This document shows positions 34,737 to 43,400 of a stretch of 64,000 nucleotides of DNA, piece after piece. The DNA comes from a candidate division KSB1 bacterium (GTDB lineage Bacteria; Zhuqueibacterota; Zhuqueibacteria; Oleimicrobiales; Geothermoviventaceae). Within the stretch, counting starts at the first letter, position 1. Each line of letters opens with the position of its first letter. Position numbers and translations under genes: made by a program. The notes under the pieces were generated by a model, which saw nothing but the letters and a program-made list of their open reading frames with translations, was not told the DNA's origin and did not search any database. The stretch lies in the NCBI GenBank assembly GCA_034506315.1, contig JAPDPT010000001.1, forward strand, positions 1 through 64,000. Direction: 5' to 3'.

Positions 34737-35687
34737 TCACGGCTCTCCAATCCTCGTCAGGAAGGCGTCGACATTTTCGCGCGTCACGATGTCTACTCCC
34801 GTGTCGATGATCGTTTGTTCGGGTTTCTTGCCCCGGGCGACGATGTCGTACAGGATGTACACGCTTCGGTACCCCATTTCGAAGGGCCGCTGGCCAATGA
34901 GGGCGTGGACGGCCCCCTCCTTGACGAGGAGGAGAGACTCCTTGAGCACGTCAAAGCCGATCACCACGACGTCCTGGCGGTTGCCAAGGGCGGCCAGGAA
35001 CGTCTTCTTGGGGGCCACCACGGCCCAGCATCCGGTGACGAACCAGGCGTTGAGATCGGGCCGTGCGCGCGTCACATTTTCCATCTTCTGGAGGGCGATG
35101 TCCGGGTCGTCATCGCAGGCCTCCACGGCGATCTCCTGCAGGTCTGCGTTGGCTTCCTGGAGAACATCGCGGAATCCCCGGATGCGCTCGTTCAGGTTCA
35201 ACGCGCCCAGTCCGCCAGTGATGATGCCGTATTTGCCCCGGGTCCCAAGGAAGCGGAGCATCTGCTTTCCGGCCTCTCGCCCGGCTCGGTAGTTGTCGGT
35301 GCCCACGTAGCAGAGGCGGCGGCTGTTCGGCGCATCCGAGTCGAAGGTGATCACGGGGATCCCCGCCTGCACTGCGCGGTCAATCACCTCCCGCAGACCG
35401 TCGGGATCGTTGGGGGAAACCGCGATGCCGTCTACCCGCTTGGCGATCAGCGACTCGATCAGGCTGGCCTGATCGGCCACGTCGGCGCGCACCGTGCCGA
35501 GGAACTCTGCCTTAACCCCAAGCTCCTCGGCAGCCTTGCGCATCCCCTGCTCCGCAGCAAACCAGTACGGGTTGCCGAGGGACTTCGGTACCAGCACGAA
35601 GTGGTAGGACCTTGGCGACCTGCCGCAACCCATTAAGGCCGCGCCCATGGTCAGAATCGACGCCAGACGGACCAGCCTGGTGCTCAT
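34737..35687 (-). CDS. Sugar-type ABC transporter periplasmic binding lipoprotein
   Basis: A 316-aa substrate-binding protein of the RbsB/ribose-galactose class: lipobox LMGC (Cys21), then the two-lobe fold with NPYWFAAEQGMRKAAEELG, VDGIAVSPNDPDGLREVIDRAVQAGIPVITFDSDAP, YVGTDNYRAGREAG, and GFDVLKESLLLVKEGAVHALIGQRPFEMGY. ATG 35687 has GGGGAGGG directly upstream; a TTG six codons earlier is possible. Ligand probably a sugar or related small molecule. The permease is the upstream gene of the same unit, but no ATPase gene is present. Confidence 0.92.
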   Translation of the reverse strand: MSTRLVRLASILTMGAALMGCGRSPRSYHFVLVPKSLGNPYWFAAEQGMRKAAEELGVKAEFLGTVRADVADQASLIESLIAKRVDGIAVSPNDPDGLREVIDRAVQAGIPVITFDSDAPNSRRLCYVGTDNYRAGREAGKQMLRFLGTRGKYGIITGGLGALNLNERIRGFRDVLQEANADLQEIAVEACDDDPDIALQKMENVTRARPDLNAWFVTGCWAVVAPKKTFLAALGNRQDVVVIGFDVLKESLLLVKEGAVHALIGQRPFEMGYRSVYILYDIVARGKKPEQTIIDTGVDIVTRENVDAFLTRIGEP

Positions 35688-35724
35688 CTCCCTCCCCTCG
35701 CCCAAGCCTGAAGGCCATACCTGT

Positions 35725-36657
35725 TTAGCTCCGCAGCCTGTCCATCGCCACGGCCAAGATAATGACGGCGCCGAGGGCCACCTGCTGCCAGAAGGCCGAG
35801 ACGCCCAGTAGCACGAGGCCGTTGCGCAGCACCCCCATGACCGCCGCGCCGATGATCACCCCCGAAACCGTGCCCTGTCCCCCCATCAGGCTCGTCCCGC
35901 CGATCACCGATGCGGCGATGGCGTCCAGCTCGTACCCCTGGCCTGCCACCGACTGGGACACGCCCAGCCGGGCCATGAGGAGAAGACCGGTCAGGGCCGC
36001 GCTGAATCCGGAGAGGGCGTAAGCGATCACCTTCACCCGCGAGACGTGGACCCCGGACAGGCGTGCGGCCTCCTCGTTGCCTCCAATGGCGTAGAGCTGC
36101 CGTCCCCAAACCGTGTGGCGCAGAAGAAAGGACACAAGGCCCGCAAACCCGAACATCACCACGACCGGAACAGGCACAAGCCACAGCGAGCCCTGTCCTA
36201 ACCACATGAACCCGTCCGAGAAGCCCGAGATCGGCCACCCCCGCGTCACCACGTAGGCAAGACCGCGAGCGATGCTCAGAGTGCCGAGGGTGACGATGAA
36301 AGGCGGAAGCTTGACGGCTGTAACCAGGAGGCCGTTCGTGAGCCCCAATAAGGTGCCGCAAAGCAGGCCCGCCGCCACTGCGGCTACGTCGGGCCACCCC
36401 GTACGCATAGCCAGAGCGGCAAGACATCCCGATAGGCCAAGGATCGAACCGACCGAGAGGTCAATCCCGGCGCTGATGATGACCAGCGTTTCCCCAATGG
36501 CCAGAATCGCGACGAAGGAGAAGTTCCGGAAGACGCTGAAGATATTCTCGGCGGTACGAAAGTGGGGCGTAGCAATCGACAGGAAAAGGACCATCGCCAC
36601 CAGGGCCGCCAGGACCCCAAGAGCCTGCGGTTGCAGATTCCGTAGCCGCTCCACCAT
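35725..36657 (-). CDS. Sugar-type ABC transporter permease (RbsC-like)
   Basis: A 310-aa inner-membrane permease of the branched-chain/ribose type with 8-10 hydrophobic segments. Family landmarks: ETLVIISAGIDLSVGSILGLSG, LPPFIVTLGTLSIARGLAYVVTRGWPI, the cytoplasmic loop GGNEEAARLSGVHV that contacts the ATPase, and IAASVIGGTSLMGGQGTVSG. It lies 37 nt before the binding protein gene. The ATPase it needs must come from another locus. Confidence 0.94.
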   Translation of the reverse strand: MVERLRNLQPQALGVLAALVAMVLFLSIATPHFRTAENIFSVFRNFSFVAILAIGETLVIISAGIDLSVGSILGLSGCLAALAMRTGWPDVAAVAAGLLCGTLLGLTNGLLVTAVKLPPFIVTLGTLSIARGLAYVVTRGWPISGFSDGFMWLGQGSLWLVPVPVVVMFGFAGLVSFLLRHTVWGRQLYAIGGNEEAARLSGVHVSRVKVIAYALSGFSAALTGLLLMARLGVSQSVAGQGYELDAIAASVIGGTSLMGGQGTVSGVIIGAAVMGVLRNGLVLLGVSAFWQQVALGAVIILAVAMDRLRS

Positions 36658-36692
36658 CTGGGTGACGGTCTTCCCCTTCCGAGCTGCGCGGT

Positions 36693-36917
36693 CTACTGGC
36701 TCAGCAGCTCCAGGACCTTCTGCGCCTTCTCCACTTCGTTGAACGGTACGAGGAGGCGGATACGCGTCGAGGCCTGCTTACCTTCCCCTGCCTCCTTTCC
36801 GACGCTGACCGCTTCGCCCGCCATGGTGCACCGGATCCCGTGACTCTCCAGCAGACCCCAGATCATTCTCGCCTCCCCCTCGCTCCGGGCACTGTATACC
36901 TCGACCAGCTTGGCCAA
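36693..36917 (-). CDS. DUF2007-like small regulatory protein
   Basis: A 74-aa protein with the pattern [31 protein letters not shown] ... [20 protein letters not shown], typical of the DUF2007 'putative signal transducing' family. TTG 36917 is chosen because GGAGGG lies five bases upstream and the candidate -10 box at 36984-36989 leaves no room for the longer form. It is first in the minus-strand unit with the permease and binding protein. Confidence 0.7.
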   Translation of the reverse strand: MAKLVEVYSARSEGEARMIWGLLESHGIRCTMAGEAVSVGKEAGEGKQASTRIRLLVPFNEVEKAQKVLELLSQ

Positions 36918-36983
36918 AATATCCCTCCTGCAGTTGCACTCGCCTGCCCAAGGGCCACTACCCCACCCCCAGAGGCGCACCGC

Positions 36984-37011
36984 AATTTAGCAAGCGCCCC
37001 CGCAATTTCAA
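36984..37011 (-). promoter_or_regulatory. Candidate promoter of the minus-strand transporter unit
   Basis: On the minus strand TTGAAA (37011-37006), a 16-nt spacer, then TAAATT followed by G (36989-36984). The start would lie about 60 nt before the TTG start of the DUF2007-like gene. Confidence 0.5.
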
Positions 37012-37057
37012 GGGAAAAGGGACCCCGCCGATCCGTGTGGGACCTGCGGTTCGGCGG

Positions 37058-37086
37058 TTGCAAAAGCCCCTCCCTTGCGCTATTAT
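37058..37086 (+). promoter_or_regulatory. Candidate promoter of the threonine aldolase gene
   Basis: TTGCAA (37058-37063), a 17-nt spacer, then TATTAT followed by TG (37081-37088). It starts about 40 nt before the ATG and is divergent from the minus-strand promoter at 36984-37011. Confidence 0.5.
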
Positions 37087-37130
37087 TGCTGGCACCGAGA
37101 AGACCCGTCTCTTACCCGTGGAGGTATCCC

Positions 37131-38168
37131 ATGGTCAAACGTGTCGATCTCCGCAGCGATACGGTTACCCAGCCGACCGAAGGCATGCGCCGGGCCATCG
37201 CCCGTGCCGTAGTGGGCGATGACGTATTCGGCGAGGATCCTACGGTCAACCGCCTTCAGGAGATGGTAGCCGAGATCCTGGGCAAAGAAGCCGCCCTGTT
37301 TGTGCCCAGCGGAACGATGGCCAATCAGGTGGCCATCAAGTCGCTGACCCAGCCGGGAGACGAGTTGATCTGCGAGGCCAGCTCCCACTGCTACAACTTC
37401 GAGGGAGGTGGTCTGGCCTTCAACTCCGGCGTGCAGGTCTATCCCATCCCTGGTCGGCACGGGGTAATTACCGCAGAGGAGGTGGAGAACGCCGTCCGCG
37501 CCCCCTACGAGCACTACCCGAGAACGCGGGTGGTAGCGATCGAGAACACACACAACCACGCGGGCGGAACCGTCTTCCCCCTCGACGAAATCCTCCGGAT
37601 TCGTGCCGTGGCGGATAGGCACGGGTTACTCATGCACATGGACGGCGCACGTCTGTGGAACGCCTCGGCCGCGACCGGGATCTCGCCGGCCGACTTTGCT
37701 CGCCCCTTCGACACGGTGTGCGTGTGTCTGTCCAAGGGCCTCGGTGCCCCTGTCGGGTCGGTGGTGGCCAGCACGAAAGAGCGAATCGCCCAGATCCGAC
37801 GCTACCGGCGCATCCTGGGTGGCGGGATGCGCCAAGTGGGGATTCTGGCGGCGGCTGGCATCTACGCCTTGGAGCACCACCGGGATCGCCTGGTCGAGGA
37901 CCACCGGCGGGCCCGCCGATTGGCGGAAGCTCTGGCCGAGCTTCCGGGTTTCGAGCTCGATCTCCAGACCGTGCAGACCAACATTGTGATCGTCGCGGTC
38001 ACCCATCCGCAGCGCGACGAGCGCTGGTGGGTAGAGGCCCTCGCCGCCGAGGGGGTGCTGGCTCTCCCGTTCGGCCGGCGCCGCCTCCGCTTCGTCACCC
38101 ACCTCGATGTGGACGACGAAGGGATCGACTACGCGATCCGGACCTTGCGGAAACTGGCGCAATCGTAG
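37131..38168 (+). CDS. ltaE: Low-specificity L-threonine aldolase
   Basis: A PLP enzyme that cleaves L-threonine or allo-threonine to glycine and acetaldehyde (345 aa, the normal length). Landmarks: [16 protein letters not shown] start, [12 protein letters not shown], His86 in [11 protein letters not shown] stacking over the cofactor, [11 protein letters not shown] with Asp171, and Lys202 in [12 protein letters not shown] as the Schiff-base lysine. ATG 37131 has GGAGG seven bases upstream; the frame is open further upstream, but those residues are not conserved. It is a single gene with its own promoter. Confidence 0.95.
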   Translation: MVKRVDLRSDTVTQPTEGMRRAIARAVVGDDVFGEDPTVNRLQEMVAEILGKEAALFVPSGTMANQVAIKSLTQPGDELICEASSHCYNFEGGGLAFNSGVQVYPIPGRHGVITAEEVENAVRAPYEHYPRTRVVAIENTHNHAGGTVFPLDEILRIRAVADRHGLLMHMDGARLWNASAATGISPADFARPFDTVCVCLSKGLGAPVGSVVASTKERIAQIRRYRRILGGGMRQVGILAAAGIYALEHHRDRLVEDHRRARRLAEALAELPGFELDLQTVQTNIVIVAVTHPQRDERWWVEALAAEGVLALPFGRRRLRFVTHLDVDDEGIDYAIRTLRKLAQS

Positions 38169-38359
38169 GGCCCTCCCCTTGAGGGACGTCGTGAACGGAG
38201 AGGAACCCCAAGCCGGCACCGCTGCGCCCGGAGCAGATCCATCGTCTAAGGCGGGGGTAATCTGTGGAGAGCGGGTAGAGAGCACTGCGTCAAAGAATTT
38301 CGCGCACCAGCCGAAATTCATTCGCTGGCAACCCACACCCTGAACGAGCAAGTTTCTCC

Positions 38360-38388
38360 TTGACAAGCTGGGGGTGGGAAATTATATT
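38360..38388 (+). promoter_or_regulatory. Promoter of the S21 (rpsU) leader
   Basis: TTGACA (38360-38365), exactly 17 nt, then TATATT (38383-38388). This is the best sigma-70-type promoter in the window. The predicted start near 38395 is ~130 nt before rpsU. The preceding 190 nt after ltaE hold no gene that I can support. Confidence 0.8.
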
Positions 38389-38421
38389 AGCCGTCGCTTA
38401 TCGGGACAGGAAGGCAGGGCA

Positions 38422-38463
38422 AGGGCAATGATTGGGCAGGAGTCCAATCATTTTTCTTTGCCC
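38422..38463 (+). terminator. Intrinsic terminator / attenuator in the rpsU leader
   Basis: AATGATTGG (38427-38435) pairs perfectly with CCAATCATT (38444-38452) around an 8-nt loop and is followed by TTTCTTTG. GGGCAA (38422-38427) can also pair with TTGCCC (38458-38463), extending or competing with the stem. It sits 30 nt after the predicted transcription start and 60 nt before the rpsU start, so transcription of rpsU must read through it. Confidence 0.75.
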
Positions 38464-38522
38464 GAGAGCAAGCATTCATCACCCTGGTCGCCAAACCCGC
38501 AATGAGGAGGTGAGTTTTCCCC

Positions 38523-38729
38523 GTGATTCAGGTGATCGTTGGCGAGAACGAGAGCCTCGACAGTGCCCTGAACCGCTTCCGAAGGAAGTGCGAGCAGGCC
38601 AAACTGCTGCAGGACATAAAGCGCACTTCGCACTACGTCAAGCCTTCCGAGCAACGGCGCATTGAGGCGAGGAAGGCTCTGCGGCGTCTACGGCGGAAGA
38701 TGCAGAAGATCAATCAGCTGTCCTCGTAA
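38523..38729 (+). CDS. rpsU: 30S ribosomal protein bS21
   Basis: A 68-aa basic protein with the standard bS21 sequence: VGENESLDSALNRFRRKCEQAKLLQDIKR, then a basic tail (RRIEARKALRRLRRKMQK). GTG 38523 has AGGAGGTGAG about nine bases upstream. It belongs to the small ribosomal subunit near the anti-Shine-Dalgarno region. It has its own promoter and a terminator-like leader hairpin, and is followed 205 nt later by the primary sigma factor gene. Confidence 0.96.
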   Translation: MIQVIVGENESLDSALNRFRRKCEQAKLLQDIKRTSHYVKPSEQRRIEARKALRRLRRKMQKINQLSS

Positions 38730-38813
38730 CTCTTGCAATCCGAGCCCCCACTGCTCCCCCTCCAAGAATCTCGGGGAAGCTCCTCTTGCCCCCGGCAGGG
38801 TCTGAAGTGACAT

Positions 38814-38845
38814 GCCCCGAGAAGGGAACTTCTGTGCCGCGGGGC
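38814..38845 (+). other. GNRA-capped hairpin between rpsU and the sigma factor gene
   Basis: GCCCCG (38814-38819) pairs with CGGGGC (38840-38845) and AGAAG (38820-38824) with CTTCT (38829-38833), capped by a GGAA tetraloop; six unpaired bases bulge on the 3' side. No T-run follows. It may be a processing or regulatory element in the sigma-factor leader. Confidence 0.5.
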
Positions 38846-38934
38846 GCGTACTGTGGATCGTGGAATTCGGCGAGTGGGATGGAGTAATTCCGTCCTGAAC
38901 AACGTGATAGGCGAAGGTTTGGGCACTGGTGACT

Positions 38935-39792
38935 ATGGCGAAGAAAAGGAGACCATCCGAGAATCGCACGCGGCAGTCCATTGAGAAGTACCTGGAGGAG
39001 ATCGGCAATTACTCGCCTCTCTCCCCCGAGGAGGAGATCGAGCTTGCCCGGCGCATCCGCAAGGGCGACGAGGAGGCGCTGGAGAAGCTCGTCAAGGCCA
39101 ACCTCCGCTTTGTGATCAGCGTCGCCAAGGAGTATCAGGGGCAAGGATTACCCCTTCAGGACCTGATCAGCGAGGGCAACCTGGGCCTGATCAAGGCGGC
39201 CCAGCGGTTCGATGAAACCCGCGGCTTCAAATTCATCTCCTACGCGGTGTGGTGGATCCGTCAGTCGATCCTCCAAGCCTTGGCCGAGCAGTCGCGCGTA
39301 GTACGCCTGCCGCTCAACCGGGTCGGGGCCATCAATAAGGTGGGACGGGCCCTGGAGCAGCTGGAGAAGGAGTTCGGCCGCGAGCCCAGTATGGAAGAGC
39401 TGGCCGATAAGATGGAGATGACGGCCTACGAGGTAGCCGATGTCCTCAAGACCTCGGCCCGCCACCTCTCCCTTGATGAGCCATTCGACGAAGAGGACGG
39501 AAACAGCCTCCTCGACGTGATCGAGAGCGATCGGTACGACCCGCCGGACGCCGGGCTGATGCGCGAGTCGCTGCGTCAGGAGATTGAGAAGGTGCTCAAG
39601 ACCCTCAAGCCGCGCGAGGCAGAGATCATCAAGCTCTACTTCGGGCTCGAAGGGGACCGGCCCCTAACGCTGGAGGAGATCGGCGAATACTTCCAGCTCA
39701 CGCGCGAGCGGGTGCGGCAAATTAAGGAGAAGGCCCTCCGCCGGCTCCGTCACCGCTCGCGCCTGGAGCCTCTCCGGAAGTACCTGGGCTGA
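38935..39792 (+). CDS. rpoD: Primary RNA polymerase sigma factor (RpoD/SigA, short Bacteroidota type)
   Basis: A 285-aa sigma-70 factor without region 1.1. It begins with region 1.2 ([27 protein letters not shown]) and has the full region 2 ([30 protein letters not shown] and [15 protein letters not shown]), region 3, and region 4 ([29 protein letters not shown]). The layout and sequence match the single housekeeping sigma factors of Bacteroidota. ATG 38935 is chosen; GTG 38929 is also possible, and no strong ribosome site is seen. It is followed by a clear terminator. Confidence 0.94.
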   Translation: MAKKRRPSENRTRQSIEKYLEEIGNYSPLSPEEEIELARRIRKGDEEALEKLVKANLRFVISVAKEYQGQGLPLQDLISEGNLGLIKAAQRFDETRGFKFISYAVWWIRQSILQALAEQSRVVRLPLNRVGAINKVGRALEQLEKEFGREPSMEELADKMEMTAYEVADVLKTSARHLSLDEPFDEEDGNSLLDVIESDRYDPPDAGLMRESLRQEIEKVLKTLKPREAEIIKLYFGLEGDRPLTLEEIGEYFQLTRERVRQIKEKALRRLRHRSRLEPLRKYLG

Positions 39793-39808
39793 TCGATGGA
39801 CAGATCAA

Positions 39809-39838
39809 CCCCGTCGGCTCCCACCGGCGGGGTTTTTT
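39809..39838 (+). terminator. Rho-independent terminator after rpoD
   Basis: CCCCGTCGG (39809-39817) pairs with CCGGCGGGG (39824-39832, one G-T pair) and six T residues follow. Confidence 0.92.
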
Positions 39839-39934
39839 GTCTCGCACCTCAAAGCCGGGGCCCGACGCAAGCTTCCGTTCCTCATCTCTGCTCCCCGGGC
39901 AGAGAAGGCGGGGTCCGGCGCACGAAGGGTGAAA

Positions 39935-40369
39935 ATGCGTGAGCGAGGAATCGTCATCTCCACGCAGGGCTCGGTGGCGGCCGTGCGCTTTGTGAAGAGC
40001 AAAGCCTGCGAGGGTTGTCGCGCCTGCCAGGCCTTCGGCGAGGGAAGCGCCATTCTCGACGTGCAGAACGAAGTGGACGCGCGCCCGGGCGACGTGGTCG
40101 AGGTGGAAATCCCGCCCCGACGGGTGCTGGAGGCCTCGTTCCTGGTTTTCCTTGTCCCCGTAATGTCCCTGATCGCCGGTTACTTTCTGGCCGTGAGTTC
40201 CCTGCACCTCCCGGAGGGAGGTGCCGTGGCCGTCGCTTTTGCGTGCCTTGGAGCATCCTTCCTGGGTCTCCGACTCTACGACCGCCGGGTGGCCCGACGA
40301 AAAACCTACAACGGATTTATCGTGCGCAAGATCCTGGCCGACGAACTGGACGGAGGATCCACCAGCTGA
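39935..40369 (+). CDS. RseC/MucC-like membrane protein
   Basis: A 144-aa protein of the SoxR-reducing/RseC family. A short N-terminal beta domain has the cysteine cluster Cys25-x2-Cys28-x2-Cys31 (ACEGCRAC); two transmembrane helices follow (FLVFLVPVMSLIAGYFLAV and AVAVAFACLGASFLGLRLY), then a basic tail. Family members sit beside electron-transfer (Rnf/Rsx) or sigma-E genes; neither is next to it here. ATG 39935 has AAGGG five bases upstream. Confidence 0.85.
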   Translation: MRERGIVISTQGSVAAVRFVKSKACEGCRACQAFGEGSAILDVQNEVDARPGDVVEVEIPPRRVLEASFLVFLVPVMSLIAGYFLAVSSLHLPEGGAVAVAFACLGASFLGLRLYDRRVARRKTYNGFIVRKILADELDGGSTS

Positions 40370-40455
40370 GGCGCTGGCTCTTCCGTCGCAACTGATTACC
40401 GGCAATCCGCTACCGATCGAGAGTCCGACGCCGCATCCACACGGGAGGTCCGAGG

Positions 40456-43400
40456 TTGAGCTTCCGGTCACGGCTACTCCTGGGGGCCTTACTTCCCCTC
40501 TTGTCCGGAGTCCTTGTGTTACCCCTCGCCCGGGCCCAGACAGCGATCGTTTCGAGCTCGAATCGGGAAATCCTCCTTGAGGTGGGATTTCGGGGCTGGC
40601 GTACGGATACCCTGCATTTCGGAGAGGAGACCTTCCAACTCGTCTACCCTGAGGAAACCGACCTTTCGGCTCCGCCCGGCCATCCCCTCATCCCACAGCG
40701 GACGCTCCTCCTGGCAATCCCTCCCGAAGCTGAGCCTTCGGTGACCGTGGAGGAGATCGCGCTTGAGGCGGAACGAGCGGGGGTGGTTCTGGCACCGCAG
40801 CCGCGGGGCGGTCGGTCCGTCGAGGGTCTGGGACCAATCGCCTCCTATGCCCGGGACGCGGAGACGTACACAAGGCAGGCCTGGTACCCTGAGGACTGGA
40901 TTGTGCATCGGGAGGTCGGTCGCGTTCGCCAGCAGCAGGTTCTGCGCCTGAGTGTGGCCGCTCTCCGCTATCAACCTGCCAAGGGCCGCCTTCAGCTGGC
41001 CCGCAAGCTGCGGATCCGCGTAGACCTCGGCAGCTTAGGGGAACAGGAGAAGGGCAACGCGCCCAACGATCCTCTGATCGCCCGCCTGGTGCTGAACCCG
41101 GAGCAGGCTGCTCGGTGGCAGATCCCACGCCCGCCATCGGCTCTGCGAAAGCAAGCCTCCCCATTGAGCCAGGGTCCGTGGTACAAGCTGCTGGTACGCA
41201 AGGAAGGGATCTACAAGCTTGACGGCCAGACGCTCCAGAAGGCCGGTGTCGATATCAGTTCCATCCACATCCCCACCCTACGGATCTACAACAATGGCGG
41301 AAAGGAACTTCCGCGCTCGCTCTCCGATCCGCGGCCCGACAGCCTGATCGAGAACGCCATCTTGGTGGTTGACGGGGGCGACGGGCGCTTTGATCCAGGG
41401 GACTACATCCTGTTCTACGGTCGGGGCGTGAGCGGCTGGCAGTACGACAGCTCGTCCCGAAAATGGCAGCATTACGTGAACCACTACACCTACGACAACA
41501 TCTACTGGCTCACCTGGGGGGGAACTGCCCCAGGCCGCCGTATGCGCCTGATCCCCTCCGCCAACGACCTTCCGGGCGTCAGTCCCCGCCAGACCTACCG
41601 CGAGCGCGTATTCCTCGAGGAAGAGATCGTCAATCCTCTCCACTCCGGGATCGAATGGTTGGGGCGTGAGTTTGTGCAGACCCCGCCCACAGGAAGAAGC
41701 CGGGACTTTAGCCTGGACCTTAGCGGGGCGGTATCTCAGGACACAGCCATCGTGCGCGTCCAGGTAGGGGCGTACGTGACGGCCATCCATACCTTCAGCG
41801 TGCAACTGAATGGCTATCCGCTGGGCCAGACCTCCTTCTACACGTCCAGTGGCGAGTTCAGCCTCAGCGTGGTGCGGAAGCTGATCGAGGCGGCAATGCC
41901 GGGCATCGTGCGCGACGGCACCAACACCCTCACCGTCTCCTACAGCTCCAGCTCGGAGGTCGGCAGCGGCTACCTGGACTGGTACGAGCTGGAGTACACC
42001 CGTCGCCTGGAGGCGCGCAACAACGAGCTGCTCTTCACGTTGCCCCCCCAATCCCCCGCTGTCGCCGCGAAGGTTTCGGGATTCACCACGCAGGCAGTCC
42101 GGCTCTTCGACGTCTCCCGCTTCTGGGACGTGCGCGAAATCGTAGGACTTGCCTGGCAGGGAAACAGCTTCACGTTCGTGGACACGAGTTCCGGTTTGCC
42201 GGAGGGGAAAACGTATCTTGCGGTTGCTCCTGACCGGTATCTGAACGTTGAGCGCATCGTGAAGGACAAGCCCAGTAACCTCCGCAGCGGCCCCCGCGAC
42301 GTCGACCTGATCATCGTGACGCACGAGGATTTCGAGAGCCAGGCGCTTCAACTCCAGAGCCTACACCGGAACTGGCTGGACGAGCGACTGGCGACGGAAG
42401 TCGTGCTCGTGGGCGACATCTTCGACGAATTCTCCTGGGGCCTTCTGGATCCCACGGCTATCCGCGACTTCCTCCGGTTTGCCTACGAAAACTGGGGCCA
42501 ACCCCGCTTTGTGCTCTTCTTTGGGGACGGCGACTACGACTTCAAGAATCTCGAAGCCACGGACCAGAACTGGTTACCCCCTTACGAGAGCCCGGAACAG
42601 GAAGAAGAACTCAGTCGCACGACGGACGACTGGTTTGTGTGCGTCGCCGGAAATGACCAGCTGATGGACATGGCGGTGGGGAGGATTCCGGTGCGCAGTG
42701 CCGAGGAGGCGCAGCAAGCTGTGGACAAGCTGATTCGCTACGCCACCGAGCCGGTCTTCGGCACCTGGAAAAATACCCTCACCATGGTCGCCGACGATGA
42801 GCTGGTCGCCCGTGGCGAAGGCAACGAGACCATCCACACCGCCGACGGAGAGAACATCGCCGAGAACTACTTCCCCTCTGTCTTCCACGTGGAGAAGATC
42901 TACCTTACAGAGTACCCGGCCGTACGTACCGCGGCCTACTCCGGCATTGCCAAGCCTAAGGCTACCGAGGCCCTGCTCGAGCGAATCAACAGCGGAACGC
43001 TGGTCCTGAATTTCATCGGACATGGTGCGCCTCATCTATGGACCCACGAGCGGCTTCTGTTGGCCTCGCGCGATTTCGACAAGATCCAGAACGACGGACG
43101 CCTCTCGTTTTGGATCGCCGCCACGTGCGACTTCGGTCGCTTCGACCACCCCAAGGAGCAGAGCCTCTCGGAGCAGCTGGTGGTAGCCAAGAATCGCGGA
43201 GCCGTGGGCGTGCTGTCCTCGACGCGTCTGGCCTATGCTTCGGAGAATGCCAACTTCAATCGCCGCTTTCTGCGCCACCTCTTCGAGCCCTACGCTGCGA
43301 CGGGCAAGACCGCCTGCCTCGGCGAAGCCCTGATGTGGGCCAAGCTGGCGGGGATCAGCTCAGTGAACGACCAGAAGTACAACCTTTTGGGCGATCCGGC

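Noticed and set aside
36840-37130. N-terminal extension of the threonine aldolase
   Set aside because: The extra ~97 residues are not aldolase-like and would cross the promoter candidate; ATG 37131 has a good ribosome site.
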